A DNA stretch of 64,000 nt, from positions 1 to 64,000 of the forward strand of contig NZ_AUKX01000004.1 in NCBI RefSeq assembly GCF_000424985.1, given 5' to 3'. The notes under the pieces are model-generated. The model saw only the letters and a program-made list of their open reading frames with translations. It made no database searches and had not been told where the DNA came from. Positions 54,988 through 64,000 of the stretch are shown here, piece by piece. How positions within the stretch are numbered: position 1 is the first letter of the stretch; each line of letters begins with the position of its first letter. Origin of the DNA: Arenibacter latericius DSM 15913. Its GTDB lineage: Bacteria; Bacteroidota; Bacteroidia; Flavobacteriales; Flavobacteriaceae. A program made the translations under genes and the position numbers.

Positions 54988-56811
54988 ATGTTTATGGATA
55001 ATTTGGATTATGGAATAATTGGCAATTGTAGAAGCGCCGCATTAATTTCTAAGTATGGATCTTTAGATTGGTGTTGTTTGCCAGAATTTGATTCGGCTTC
55101 TATTTTCGCTAAACTTTTGGATGAGGAGAAAGGGGGGAGTTTTGAGATTTTGGTTGACGATAGTTATTCCATCAATCAAGAATATATTCCAGATACCGCT
55201 ATTTTAGTTACTCGCTATTCCGATGGGATAAATATTTTTGAAGTGCATGATTTTATGCCTAGATATCATAAACCTAGCCCTAGAGGTGGGTATCACGCGC
55301 CTCCAGAAATAGTTAGATATATTAGGTATGTATACGGAAAACCGGTATTTAAGGTGTTATATAACCCTAGGTTAGAGTATGCACAAGGGGAAACCAAGAC
55401 CTATATTAAAAAAGATTTCATAGCGAGTCTTACAAGAGAAGTGAGATTTGATACGGTGTTTTTATATACCTCCTTTAATAAAGATTCTGTAGTGAATGGA
55501 GACGAAATCACCTTGGAGGAAGATGGTTATTTCCTTTTGGGCTATAACGAGAAAATTCTTAGTCCCACTTTAGAGAATGTATATCTTGAAATGGAGCGCA
55601 CTAAGGTATATTGGTTAAATTGGTCTAATAAAACGTCTACTTATGATAGTTATAGCAAGCAGATAAAACGAAGTGCGCTTACCCTTAAAATGCTTAGCTA
55701 TGATAAGTCTGGTGCTGTTTTAGCTGCAGCTACTACTTCTTTGCCAGAAACTATAGGGGAAGTTAGAAATTGGGATTACCGATTCTGTTGGATTAGAGAT
55801 GCTTCTATGGTAATTAAGGTGATTTCTAAGTTGGGGCATAAGAATATTGCCAAAAGATACCTACAATTCATTATAGACTTGATGCCAGATAAAGATGAGA
55901 AGTTACAAATTATGTACGGCATCAATAAAGAGAAGAAACTTACAGAATACACTTTAGATCATTTAAGCGGTTACAAGGGATCTAAACCAGTGCGTATTGG
56001 CAATGCGGCGTATATGCAACGTCAGCACGATATTTATGGTATTTTGATGGATGTTATCTATACTCAGTTGGAACACTTTGATACGGATATTGAAAATGGA
56101 GAGGAACTTTGGAATATTACCAAAGGAATTGCCTGGATAGTTGGTAATCACTGGAAAGAACCCGACAAAGGGATTTGGGAATTTAGAACCGAGGATCGCC
56201 ATTTTACATTTTCTAAAATTCTTTGCTGGACCGCTATTGATAGGGCGTTAAAAGTTGCCGAGTTCTTTGGGAAGACACACAGGCTGGAGAAATGGCGAGC
56301 TCTGGAAAGAGAGATTAGGGCATCTATCCATAAAAACGCTTGGAATGAGGAGAAGCAAGCCTTTACTCAGTCCTATGGGTCACCCCACTTGGATGCCTCA
56401 GTGCTATTGATGGAGTCTTACGGGTTTATAGATGCCAAAGACCCCAAGTATATGAGTACCGTATATGCTATTGAAAAGGAGCTTTGTAATGATGGACTTC
56501 TTTATCGTTATAAAAATGAGGACGACTTTGGGTTGCCTTCATCTTCTTTTACTATTTGTACTTTTTGGTTTATCAATAGCCTATTTAAAATAGGTGAGGA
56601 AGAGAAAGCGATAGCTCATTTCGATCAACTATTGAGTTACAGTAATCATCTAGGACTCTTTAGTGAAGATATTGATTTTAAGTCGAAAAGACTTTTAGGA
56701 AACTTCCCGCAAGCCTATTCCCATTTGGCACTTATAGAGTGTGCTATGAACTTTTCTAAGAAGCGTAGTGAGATAGAAATGTTAGAGTCTATGGAGAAAA
56801 AAGACAAATAA
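54988..56811 (+). CDS. Glycoside hydrolase family 15 protein
   Basis: A 607-residue cytoplasmic enzyme; no signal peptide, and ATG 54994 is an alternative start two codons in. The N-terminal trehalase-like domain (ISKYGSLDWCCLPEFDSASI) is followed by an (alpha/alpha)6 barrel. Its active-site block RNWDYRFCWIRDASMVIK lies near residue 262, and a second conserved block is GLPSSSFTICTFWF. Bacterial GH15s of this form are glucoamylase-like or act as trehalases. Divergence from OtsAB across a 97-bp shared promoter region suggests a trehalose-linked role, but this is inferred. A poor-looking frame at 56880-57086 follows and is not called. Confidence 0.93.
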   Translation: MFMDNLDYGIIGNCRSAALISKYGSLDWCCLPEFDSASIFAKLLDEEKGGSFEILVDDSYSINQEYIPDTAILVTRYSDGINIFEVHDFMPRYHKPSPRGGYHAPPEIVRYIRYVYGKPVFKVLYNPRLEYAQGETKTYIKKDFIASLTREVRFDTVFLYTSFNKDSVVNGDEITLEEDGYFLLGYNEKILSPTLENVYLEMERTKVYWLNWSNKTSTYDSYSKQIKRSALTLKMLSYDKSGAVLAAATTSLPETIGEVRNWDYRFCWIRDASMVIKVISKLGHKNIAKRYLQFIIDLMPDKDEKLQIMYGINKEKKLTEYTLDHLSGYKGSKPVRIGNAAYMQRQHDIYGILMDVIYTQLEHFDTDIENGEELWNITKGIAWIVGNHWKEPDKGIWEFRTEDRHFTFSKILCWTAIDRALKVAEFFGKTHRLEKWRALEREIRASIHKNAWNEEKQAFTQSYGSPHLDASVLLMESYGFIDAKDPKYMSTVYAIEKELCNDGLLYRYKNEDDFGLPSSSFTICTFWFINSLFKIGEEEKAIAHFDQLLSYSNHLGLFSEDIDFKSKRLLGNFPQAYSHLALIECAMNFSKKRSEIEMLESMEKKDK

Positions 56812-57161
56812 ACTTCACTTCTCCATAGGCGATTAAGTGTCATCTTTGTGGTGTTACCTAATTTTAGGTATAGCTCTAGTTGGGGTGTAAATCTATTACT
56901 GGTCTATTAGCGCTAGTAATTATTGTGGTGAATTTTGCAGATGTGCATTTGCCTCTTCATTTAACTAGTGAAACCTTCTTATTTGGCCTTGAAGGTCTTT
57001 CTATAATACTTCCTATATTTTTACACGGATTAGTCTTATGTTATTTAGTTTCAATACAAGTATTCCTACGCGGTATAATGAATTAAATGGCTTAAAATTC
57101 TAACACTTAATTGGTGAATCGTTAAATTTGTAGCCAAGCTAATATAAAATATACACGCGAA

Positions 57162-59207
57162 ATGAATTTAAAATTAATGGCAGGTAGTCTTCTTCTGTTA
57201 GGCACGCTAGTGTCTTGTAATGAAAAGAAGGTTGCAGAAAAGCCTGTAGTGGAAACAGAACAGAGCTTTGATTATTCGGTAGATCAGTTTGCCGATATTA
57301 AAATCTTAAGGTATCAAATCCCTGGATTTGATGAATTAACTCTTAAAGAGAAGAAATTGGTTTACTTCCTTACTCAAGCCGGATTGGCAGGTAGGGATAT
57401 TATTTGGGACCAAAACTACCGTCATAATCTTACTATAAGGGAGGCCTTAGAAAATGTCTATACTCACTTTGAAGGAGATAAGACCTCGGAAGATTGGAAG
57501 GCTTTTGAGGTGTATATGAAAAGGGTATGGTTTTCTAACGGAATTCACCACCACTATTCAAATGATAAGATTATGCCCGAGTTTTCAGCGGACTATTTAA
57601 ATTTTCTTTTGGCAGAAACGGATACCGAGCTAAAAGGAGAGGCATTTGAGGTGATTTTTAATGACAAGGATAGTAAAAAGGTGACAAAGAAGAAGGGGGT
57701 AGATATTGTAGCCTCTTCAGCGGTTAATTTCTATGATCCTTCAATTACCGATGCAGAAGTGGAAGCATTCTATAAAACTGCTTACAAAGGTCCTAAAGGG
57801 ATGCCTATTGAAGCGGGGTTAAACTCTAAGCTCGTTAAAGAAAATGGAAAATTGGTTGAAAAGGTCTGGAAATCTGGCGGACTCTATGGAGAAGCAATAG
57901 ATGAGGTTATTAAATGGTTGGAAAAAGCACAAGGTGTAGCTGAAAATGAAAAACAGGCTAATGCTTTGGGACTTTTAATTGAATACTACACAACTGGAAG
58001 TTTAGATACCTGGGATAAATATTGTATTGAGTGGGTTACCTCTACTTCTGGAAATATAGATTGGATCAATGGCTTTATTGAAGTTTATAACGATCCTAAA
58101 GGATATAGGGGATCCTATGAATCAATTGTACAGATTAAGGATTTTGAAATGTCTAGACAAATGGCAGTATTATCTGAAAATGCACAATGGTTTGAGGATA
58201 ATGCTCCTTTACTTCCAGAGCATAAAAAAGACAAAGTAGTGGGTGTATCCTATAAAACGGTGAATGTTGCTGGGGAAGCAGGAGATGCCTCGCCAAGTAC
58301 ACCAATAGGAGTAAACCTACCCAATAATAACTGGATTAGACAACAACATGGAAGTAAATCGGTTTCTCTAGGGAATATTATCAATGCCTACAATCATGCT
58401 GGTGGTACAGGAAGATTGAAAGAATTTGCACATGATGCTGAGGAGATTGAGTTGGAGGTAAAATATGGAGAAATTGCAGATAAGTTGCATACTGCATTAC
58501 ACGAAGTTATTGGGCATGCCTCTGGTAAAATCAATCAAGGAATTGGTCAGCCAAAAGAAACGCTAAAAAACTATGCTTCTACTATAGAAGAGGGGAGAGC
58601 CGATTTAATTGGGCTTTACTATTTGATGGATCCTAAATTACAAGAACTAGGATTGGTAGATGATTGGGAAAAATTAGGAAAGGCAGCCTATGATGGGTAT
58701 ATCAGAAATGGATTAATGACCCAATTGATTCGTATTAATCTTGGGGATGATATTGAAGAAGATCATATGGTGAACCGCCAATGGGTTTCTGCTTGGGCTT
58801 TCGAAAAAGGAAAGGCAGATAATGTGATTGAAAAAATTACCAGAGAGGGTAAGACGTATTTCAATATTAACGACTATAAAAAATTACGTGAGTTATTCGG
58901 TCAATTACTACAAGAAACGCAAAGAATGAAATCTGAGGGCGATTTTAAAGCTGCTCAAGATTTAGTAGAAGGTTATGGAGTAAAGGTAGATCAGGAAGTG
59001 CACGCTGAGGTCCTTGAAAGAAACTCTCAATTTAAATCTGCTCCTTACAGCGGTTTTGTGAATCCTGTTTTAGTTACCGAGGTAAATGCCGATGGTGAAA
59101 TTACCGATGTTAAAGTAACTCAGCCTGAGAATTTTGAATCTCAGATGTTAGAGTATGCTAAGAATTTTAGCTTTTTAACTACACGAAATGCTGAAGCAGT
59201 TAATTAA
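57162..59207 (+). CDS. Dipeptidyl peptidase III-like M49 metallopeptidase, lipoprotein
   Basis: A 681-residue zinc peptidase with a lipobox (LVSC, Cys19). The M49 zinc motif HExxGH is complete (His447-Glu448-Val-Ile-Gly-His452), and the second motif EExRAD is Glu476-Glu477-Gly-Arg-Ala-Asp. M49 family enzymes release dipeptides from peptide N-termini; a membrane-anchored form probably works in the periplasm or at the surface. A TAAATTTG at 57123-57130 matches the -7 promoter box, 31 bp before the ATG, though no upstream TTG is well spaced. A strong terminator follows. Stand-alone gene. Confidence 0.92.
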   Translation: MNLKLMAGSLLLLGTLVSCNEKKVAEKPVVETEQSFDYSVDQFADIKILRYQIPGFDELTLKEKKLVYFLTQAGLAGRDIIWDQNYRHNLTIREALENVYTHFEGDKTSEDWKAFEVYMKRVWFSNGIHHHYSNDKIMPEFSADYLNFLLAETDTELKGEAFEVIFNDKDSKKVTKKKGVDIVASSAVNFYDPSITDAEVEAFYKTAYKGPKGMPIEAGLNSKLVKENGKLVEKVWKSGGLYGEAIDEVIKWLEKAQGVAENEKQANALGLLIEYYTTGSLDTWDKYCIEWVTSTSGNIDWINGFIEVYNDPKGYRGSYESIVQIKDFEMSRQMAVLSENAQWFEDNAPLLPEHKKDKVVGVSYKTVNVAGEAGDASPSTPIGVNLPNNNWIRQQHGSKSVSLGNIINAYNHAGGTGRLKEFAHDAEEIELEVKYGEIADKLHTALHEVIGHASGKINQGIGQPKETLKNYASTIEEGRADLIGLYYLMDPKLQELGLVDDWEKLGKAAYDGYIRNGLMTQLIRINLGDDIEEDHMVNRQWVSAWAFEKGKADNVIEKITREGKTYFNINDYKKLRELFGQLLQETQRMKSEGDFKAAQDLVEGYGVKVDQEVHAEVLERNSQFKSAPYSGFVNPVLVTEVNADGEITDVKVTQPENFESQMLEYAKNFSFLTTRNAEAVN

Positions 59208-59259
59208 GTGATAAGCTTTATGTAACAGTAAATCAGTAATTTGTAATAGTATAAAAACT

Positions 59260-59290
59260 AAAAAGCCGTTCCTTTTGGGAACGGCTTTTT
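59260..59290. terminator. Bidirectional terminator, M49 and acyl-CoA dehydrogenase genes
   Basis: A 13-bp stem (AAAAAGCCGTTCC at 59260-59272 with GGAACGGCTTTTT at 59278-59290), loop TTTTG, between the convergent 3' ends. A/T arms on both sides suit both directions. Confidence 0.9.
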
Positions 59291-59322
59291 GCATTTGCTT
59301 CATTACGAAGCGACAACTTGAG

Positions 59323-61128
59323 TTAGTCAAAGGTATAACCATTATCAGCAGCTACTTTATCGGCAATTTGTATGCGTAAAGCTACTACGTTAGGTTGATT
59401 TGTATATTTTGTAAAACGTTTAAGTCCCATTAGCATCATACGTTGTTCATCGCCTTCAGCAAAAGATACAATGGCTTCTTTTCCTTTTTGGATGATGGTG
59501 TCTACGGCATTGTATAAATACAATTTAGACATCGCTATTTGAGTAGCTTGAGCTTCTTCTCCAAAACGCTTTGCATTTTTTTCCGTTCTTAGGATGGTAG
59601 ATTCAGCCATATAAACCTCAATAAGGATATCTGCCGCAGCCAACATTAGCTGTTGGTGGTTTTCTAATTCTGGTCCATATTTTTTAACGGCGCTACCAGC
59701 AACCATTAAAAACACTTTTTTGAGACGAGCTATTAAATCTTTTTCTTCCGAAAATAATTCAGAGAAATCGGGAATGTCAAAAGAAGGAATTCCCATTAAT
59801 TCTTCTCCTACCTGAGTAGCAGGGCCTAATAGATCTACATGACCTTTCATGGCCTTTTTAACCAACATACCTACAATCAACATTCTGTTGATCTCATTGG
59901 TTCCCTCATATATTCTAGCAATACGCGCATCTCTCCATGCAGATTCCATAGGAGTATCTGCAGAGAATCCCATTCCTCCAAAAATTTGGATTCCTTCATC
60001 AGTGGTATTCTGTACATCTTCGGATGCAGCCACTTTTAAGATGGAACACTCTATGGCATACTCTTCAACACCTTTTAATTCTGCTTCCTGATGCGAGTTA
60101 CCTGAAGCTTGTCTCATAGCAATTCTATCTTCAATATTCTTAGCAGCTCTATAACTTGCAGATTCATCCGCATAGCAATTGGTAGCCATATTAGCAATCT
60201 TTGCTTTTATAGCGCCAAAATTTATGATAGGCGTCTTAAACTGTACTCTTTCATTTGCATATTTGGTGGCCTCCCCAATAACACGTCTTTGTGCTTCCAA
60301 ACAGGCGGCAGCTAATTTTATACGCCCTATATTCAAAGCATTCATAGCAATCTTAAATCCGTTGCCACGTTCAGAAAGCATATTCTCTACCGGAACTTTA
60401 GTTTCGTTAAAAAATACCTGTCGGGTAGAGGAGGAGTGGATTCCCAATTTCTTTTCTTCTTCTCCCAAACTGATTCCATTGCTGGGATCGTTCTCTACAA
60501 TAAAACCGGTAATATTTTTATCGTCTTCTATTCTAGCGAAAACAATAAACAAATTACAGAAACCTGCATTGGAGATCCACATTTTCTGTCCGGAAATACT
60601 ATAATACTTGCCATCCTCGGAAAGAACTGCTTTTGTTTTCCCAGAATTAGCATCGGAGCCAGCCCCTGGTTCGGTTAAGCAATAAGCGCCAAACCATTCC
60701 CCTGAAGCTAATTTAGGGACGTATTTTTGCTTTTGCTCTTCAGTACCATAAAGGGTAATAGGCATAGTGCCAATTCCTGTATGTGCACCAAAAGCGGTAC
60801 TAAAAGATCCGGTAGCTCCAGAAATATAGTCGCACACCAACATGGTAGATACAAATCCCATTCCCATTCCTCCGTAAGATTCTGGTACAGCAACGCTTAA
60901 TAATCCCAATTCCCCTGCTTTACGCATGGTTTCTTCGGTATAAGCATAATCTTTTTGTTCAAAACGTTCCCAGTGAGCCCAAAGCTCTCTATCCACAAAT
61001 TCTTTGGTGCTCTCCCGCATCATCTTTTGCTCTTCGGATAAATCCTCTAGCGTAAATACATCCTCACATTTTGTTTCTTTTACGAGGAACTGTCCTCCTC
61101 GTAAGATTTCTTTATTTGTAGTTTCCAT
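59323..61128 (-). CDS. Acyl-CoA dehydrogenase, long form (FadE/VLCAD-like)
   Basis: A 601-residue flavoprotein. The ACAD core has AVPESYGGMGMGFVSTMLVC, the FAD-site YCLTEPGAGSDA and ISGQKMWISNAG, a catalytic-region block (ADTPMESAWRDARIARIYEG, then TNEINRMLIV) and C-terminal helices. It is about 200 residues longer than the common 380-residue form. The extra C-terminal part (LLGPATQVGEELMGIPSFDI onward) resembles the long VLCAD-like type found in Bacteroidota. It performs the first oxidative step of fatty-acid beta-oxidation. It is third in a minus-strand operon with the thiolase and FadB-like genes. Confidence 0.94.
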   Translation of the reverse strand: METTNKEILRGGQFLVKETKCEDVFTLEDLSEEQKMMRESTKEFVDRELWAHWERFEQKDYAYTEETMRKAGELGLLSVAVPESYGGMGMGFVSTMLVCDYISGATGSFSTAFGAHTGIGTMPITLYGTEEQKQKYVPKLASGEWFGAYCLTEPGAGSDANSGKTKAVLSEDGKYYSISGQKMWISNAGFCNLFIVFARIEDDKNITGFIVENDPSNGISLGEEEKKLGIHSSSTRQVFFNETKVPVENMLSERGNGFKIAMNALNIGRIKLAAACLEAQRRVIGEATKYANERVQFKTPIINFGAIKAKIANMATNCYADESASYRAAKNIEDRIAMRQASGNSHQEAELKGVEEYAIECSILKVAASEDVQNTTDEGIQIFGGMGFSADTPMESAWRDARIARIYEGTNEINRMLIVGMLVKKAMKGHVDLLGPATQVGEELMGIPSFDIPDFSELFSEEKDLIARLKKVFLMVAGSAVKKYGPELENHQQLMLAAADILIEVYMAESTILRTEKNAKRFGEEAQATQIAMSKLYLYNAVDTIIQKGKEAIVSFAEGDEQRMMLMGLKRFTKYTNQPNVVALRIQIADKVAADNGYTFD

Positions 61129-61262
61129 AGGCTTTTTCCCGATCTGCTCCTTAATAAATATGCAGGTATAACGGGCGTTTTTAAAGTTTAACGTTATTTA
61201 TTTTACTCACTAAGTGAGAGCGGTAATTGATTGATAATTTTATTTTTTTAAGTGTCTATCCG

Positions 61263-62453
61263 TTAGTTTAAGAACTCGTAAATCCCTGCAGCTCCTTGTC
61301 CGGTTCCTACACACATGGTTACCATGCCATATTTCCCTTTCATATCTCGCTTTCTCATTTCATCGAATAACTGAACGGAGAGTTTGGCTCCTGTACATCC
61401 TAATGGGTGACCCAGAGCAATGGCTCCTCCATTAACGTTTACAATATCAGGATTAAGGTTTAACTCCCTAATAACTGCTATAGATTGAGAGGCAAATGCT
61501 TCATTAAGTTCAATTAACTCCACATCTTCTTGCTTTAATCCTGCTTGCTTTAGGGCTTTAGGGATGGCTTTTACAGGCCCAATTCCCATTATACGAGGTT
61601 CTACACCCGCTGCTGCATAATTTACTAGTCTGGCAATAGGTTCTAAGTTTAATTCTTTTACCATTTCTTCGCTCATTACCATTACAAAGGCAGCACCATC
61701 ACTCATCTGAGAAGAATTTCCAGCAGTTACGCTACCCCCAGCAGCAAATACAGGCCGAAGTTTGGCTAAAGCCTCTAAACTAGTGCCTTTACGCGGACCT
61801 TCATCTTTTGTTACGGTATAATTTTTGGTCGCTTTTTTTCCGTTCTCATCTATATAAATCTGCTCTACGTCTATTGGTACAATCTGACTTTGGAAGCGGT
61901 CTTCTGCCTGAGCTTTTAAGGCTTTCATATGGGAATGGTAGGCAAACTCGTCCTGATCCTCCCTAGACACCTTAAACTGCTTAGCAACGGCTTCTGCCGT
62001 ATTCCCCATGCCCCAGTAATAATCTTCATGTCCAGATTTGGCCAAGTCGTAATTAAGTTCTGTTTTATAGCCAGTCATCGGTACCGCACTCATGCTTTCC
62101 GCACCCCCTGCAATAATACAGTCGGCCATACCAGCTTGAATCTTTGCAGTTGCTACTCCTATAGTTTCTATTCCAGAAGCACAAAATCGGTTTACGGTAA
62201 CTCCAGGGACGTCAACGATGTCTAATCCCATTAATGAGATAAGTCGCGCCATATTAAGCCCCTGAGAACCTTCAGGCATAGCATTACCTACAATAACGTC
62301 ATCTATGCGTTTTTTATCTAGTTGTGGCAACTCCTTCATCATATATTCTATGGTTTCTGCTGCCAATTCATCGGTACGTTTAAAGCGGAAGACGCCTTTT
62401 GGTGCTTTCCCTACCGCTGTTCTATATGCTTTTACTATATATGCTGTTTTCAT
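61263..62453 (-). CDS. Acetyl-CoA C-acyltransferase (beta-ketothiolase)
   Basis: A 396-residue degradative thiolase. The acylated cysteine is Cys91 ([13 protein letters not shown]). The His in [16 protein letters not shown] and the second catalytic Cys in [12 protein letters not shown] complete the active site. NEAFASQ is present. The length fits the FadA family (about 390). It completes the beta-oxidation cycle by cleaving 3-ketoacyl-CoA. It lies between the acyl-CoA dehydrogenase gene downstream and, upstream, the four-helix-bundle cassette and the FadB-like gene. Confidence 0.95.
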   Translation of the reverse strand: MKTAYIVKAYRTAVGKAPKGVFRFKRTDELAAETIEYMMKELPQLDKKRIDDVIVGNAMPEGSQGLNMARLISLMGLDIVDVPGVTVNRFCASGIETIGVATAKIQAGMADCIIAGGAESMSAVPMTGYKTELNYDLAKSGHEDYYWGMGNTAEAVAKQFKVSREDQDEFAYHSHMKALKAQAEDRFQSQIVPIDVEQIYIDENGKKATKNYTVTKDEGPRKGTSLEALAKLRPVFAAGGSVTAGNSSQMSDGAAFVMVMSEEMVKELNLEPIARLVNYAAAGVEPRIMGIGPVKAIPKALKQAGLKQEDVELIELNEAFASQSIAVIRELNLNPDIVNVNGGAIALGHPLGCTGAKLSVQLFDEMRKRDMKGKYGMVTMCVGTGQGAAGIYEFLN

Positions 62454-62454
62454 G

Positions 62455-62909
62455 ATTTTAGTATTGAGTATTTAGATATGAGTATTGAGATTTTAGTGTT
62501 GGAGATTTATAAGGTGATTTATAATGTTTTTTGAAATGAATAATTCATTTTCTGAATTTCAATGCATTGTTCAATAATGGGTTGTACTTTTTCTTTTGAT
62601 ATTATATTTAACTCCCACAATAGAATTAATTGTGTTTGTAGTTCATAGGTAGATCCATTTGCAATTGACAAAAAGTGTTTAAATTCTTTATTGGAGTTTC
62701 TTCCAGCACCTTCTGAAATATTTGAAGGTATAGAAATTGAACACCTTTTTATTTGAGATTTTAGTCCGTATTTTTCATCAGAAGGCAACTCAGTTACAAG
62801 TTGATAGATAGATTTCGTTAAATCCATAGCCTTTCTCCAAATTTTTAAACCTTCTACTTTATGCATTTCTGTCTAACTACTCAATACTAATATCTCAATA
62901 CTAAAGCTA
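62455..62909. mobile_element. Putative inserted cassette around the four-helix-bundle gene
   Basis: Between the thiolase and FadB-like genes lies a block bounded by repeated ACTCAATACTA / TAGTATTGAGT words in inverted orientation: TTTTAGTATTGAGTATTTAG (62457-62476) and ATGAGTATTGAG on the left, CTACTCAATACTAATATCTC (62878-62897) then AATACTAAAG on the right. The 17-bp TCTAACTACTCAATACT at 62872-62888 equals 59-75 of the window. This looks like an inserted gene cassette, but no transposase or target-site duplication could be shown. Confidence 0.45.
62519..62866 (-). CDS. Four-helix-bundle protein (23S rRNA intervening-sequence / S23-like family)
   Basis: A 115-residue helical protein. The N-terminal signature KVEGLKIWRKAMDLTKSIYQ is the classic start of the family once called S23 or IVP, and SQIKRCSISIPSNISEGAGR and NSNKEFKHFLSIANGSTYEL are the next two conserved blocks. 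Four helices fill the length. In spirochetes the gene lies in an intervening sequence of 23S rRNA, and a related protein (Avd) works with diversity-generating reverse transcriptases. In Bacteroidota it is a frequent stand-alone gene. Here it splits the beta-oxidation operon and is framed by inverted repeats. No reverse transcriptase is in the window. Role unknown. Confidence 0.93.
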   Translation of the reverse strand: MHKVEGLKIWRKAMDLTKSIYQLVTELPSDEKYGLKSQIKRCSISIPSNISEGAGRNSNKEFKHFLSIANGSTYELQTQLILLWELNIISKEKVQPIIEQCIEIQKMNYSFQKTL

Positions 62910-64000
62910 TTAATTTCTCAACGGCTTACCTGTCTTTAACATATGCTGAATTCTTTCAAGGGTTTTTCTTTCTGTACAAAGAGATAAAAAGGCTTCCCTT
63001 TCTAAATCCAATAAATACTGTTCGGATACTAGTGTAGGTTCAGATAAATCACCTCCTGCCATAACATAGGCTAGCTTATTGGCAATTTTCTTATCGTGTT
63101 CACTTATATAATTACTGTCTTCCATAGCATCTGTACCTACTAAGAACATTCCCAATGCTTGTTTTCCAAGTACCTTAATATCCTTACGCTTAATTGGCTG
63201 AGTGTATCCTGCTTCTGCCATTAATTTAGCATGTGCTTTAGCAGTTGCTATTTGTCGGTCTTTATTAACTACAACAATATCCTTTCCGTGTTGTAATATT
63301 CCAAGGTCGTAAGCTTCATAAGCGGAAGTGGAAACTTTTGCCATTCCTATAGTTAGGAAGTACTCTTGTAAAACGTTTAGTTCTACGTCGTTTTTCTTAA
63401 AGGTATCCTGAGCACGTAGGGCAAATTCTTTAGAACCACCCCCACCAGGGATAACTCCTACACCAAATTCTACTAGTCCAATATAGGTTTCTGCTGCGGC
63501 AACCACTTTATCTGCATGAAGGGATAGCTCACAACCACCACCTAATGTCATCCCATGGGGTGCCGATATGGTAGGAATTGCAGAATATCTCATTCGCATC
63601 ATCGTGTCTTGGAACATCTTGATAGCCATATTCAACTCATCATATTCCTGTTCTACCGCCATCATAAAAATCATCCCAATATTGGCTCCAACGGAGAAAT
63701 TGGGGGCTTGGTTACCAACAACCAGGCCTTGGAAATCCTTTTCAGCGAGATCGATAGCCTTATTAAGTCCGGCTAGTACATCGCCGCCAATGGTATTCAT
63801 TTTGGATTGGAATTCTACATTTAGAATACCGTCACCTAGATCTTCTACTACTACACCGCTGTTTTTAAATACTTCTTTAGATTTGCGAATATTATCTAGG
63901 ATAATAAATGCATCCTGACCAGGTACTTTTTCTGATGTTTTAGTGGGGATATTATAGAAATAGGTAGCTCCATCTTTAACCTTATAAAACGACTTATTAT
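62910..64000 (-). CDS. 3-hydroxyacyl-CoA dehydrogenase/enoyl-CoA hydratase, C-terminal part (runs off window)
   Basis: The reading frame stays open from 64000 to the stop at 62910, so this is about 363 residues of the C-terminal part of a larger protein. The crotonase-like domain shows FQGLVVGNQAPNFSVGANIG, APHGMTLGGGCELSLHADKV and VGVIPGGGGSKEF, including the oxyanion-hole and catalytic Glu regions. Bacteroidota FadB-like enzymes have a 3-hydroxyacyl-CoA dehydrogenase N-terminus and this hydratase C-terminus, at about 800 residues. The methionine at 63800 is internal: in-frame coding text (for example VVVEDLGDGILNVEFQSK) continues upstream. It heads the operon with thiolase and acyl-CoA dehydrogenase. 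Confidence 0.93.
   Translation of the reverse strand, partial: NKSFYKVKDGATYFYNIPTKTSEKVPGQDAFIILDNIRKSKEVFKNSGVVVEDLGDGILNVEFQSKMNTIGGDVLAGLNKAIDLAEKDFQGLVVGNQAPNFSVGANIGMIFMMAVEQEYDELNMAIKMFQDTMMRMRYSAIPTISAPHGMTLGGGCELSLHADKVVAAAETYIGLVEFGVGVIPGGGGSKEFALRAQDTFKKNDVELNVLQEYFLTIGMAKVSTSAYEAYDLGILQHGKDIVVVNKDRQIATAKAHAKLMAEAGYTQPIKRKDIKVLGKQALGMFLVGTDAMEDSNYISEHDKKIANKLAYVMAGGDLSEPTLVSEQYLLDLEREAFLSLCTERKTLERIQHMLKTGKPLRN

Noticed and set aside
56880-57086. 68-residue open frame from TTG after the GH15 gene
   Set aside because: Two hydrophobic stretches make it possible, but it has only a TTG start, no ribosome site and no recognisable family.
60179-60604. 141-residue plus-strand open frame
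   Set aside because: It is antisense to the well-supported acyl-CoA dehydrogenase gene.
62519-62866. Diversity-generating retroelement
   Set aside because: The four-helix-bundle protein resembles the accessory protein Avd, but no reverse transcriptase, template repeat or variable repeat was found.

Overview
The window reads as chromosomal DNA of a Bacteroidota bacterium, almost certainly a member of the Flavobacteriaceae and probably marine. This rests on its low-GC composition (high 30s percent by eye), SusC/SusD outer-membrane pairs, a FecI/FecR regulator with an STN-bearing SusC, many signal-peptide lipoproteins, near absence of strong Shine-Dalgarno sites, and promoters of the TTG/TAnnTTTG type. 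No rRNA, tRNA, CRISPR array, phage or intact insertion sequence was seen. Genus cannot be fixed from the sequence.

Layout. 1-1.4 kb: a repeat-rich edge, then a DUF3037 gene paired with a HipA-like kinase. 1.9-4.3 kb: a stand-alone TonB-dependent receptor bracketed by two copies of an interspersed repeat and preceded by a 14-bp tandem repeat. 4.7-15.3 kb: the main accessory locus, with an ECF sigma factor, divergent FecR anti-sigma, STN-SusC, SusD, a Tat-exported Gfo/Idh/MocA oxidoreductase, a DUF1080 (3-keto-glycoside hydrolase-like) protein and a NupG-like MFS transporter. This looks like a glycoside uptake and 3-keto-sugar degradation locus controlled by trans-envelope signalling. 15.3-27.3 kb: housekeeping and hypothetical genes (amidohydrolase lipoprotein, pirin, DUF805, RlmI-type methyltransferase, APC permease, Usp, serine hydrolase) separated by long non-coding stretches carrying diverged copies of a large repeat. 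27.3-30.7 kb: hypothetical lipoproteins, a GH43 enzyme and a two-gene lipoprotein/membrane pair. 30.8-41 kb: DNA repair (SbcCD, UvrD-like helicase) plus small genes. 41.3-48.5 kb: DUF2179 protein, a novel-looking secreted barrel protein, a second Gfo/Idh/MocA oxidoreductase, SodC lipoprotein, alpha/beta-hydrolase-OsmC fusion and DUF2490. 48.7-59.2 kb: NYN/LOTUS protein, three metallopeptidases (M1, M28, M49), OtsAB trehalose synthase and a divergent GH15. 59.3-64 kb: a fatty-acid beta-oxidation operon (acyl-CoA dehydrogenase, thiolase, FadB-like multifunctional enzyme running off the end) interrupted by a four-helix-bundle gene in its own repeat-bounded cassette.

The most interesting items are the DUF3037/HipA-like pair, the sigma/anti-sigma-controlled 3-keto-glycoside locus, the four-helix-bundle cassette whose boundary sequence recurs at the window start, and several non-coding repeat families (one at least 400 bp, one with a GC-rich nested hairpin) that no annotated gene explains. 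All functional calls come from reading motifs and families by eye. No database search was run.
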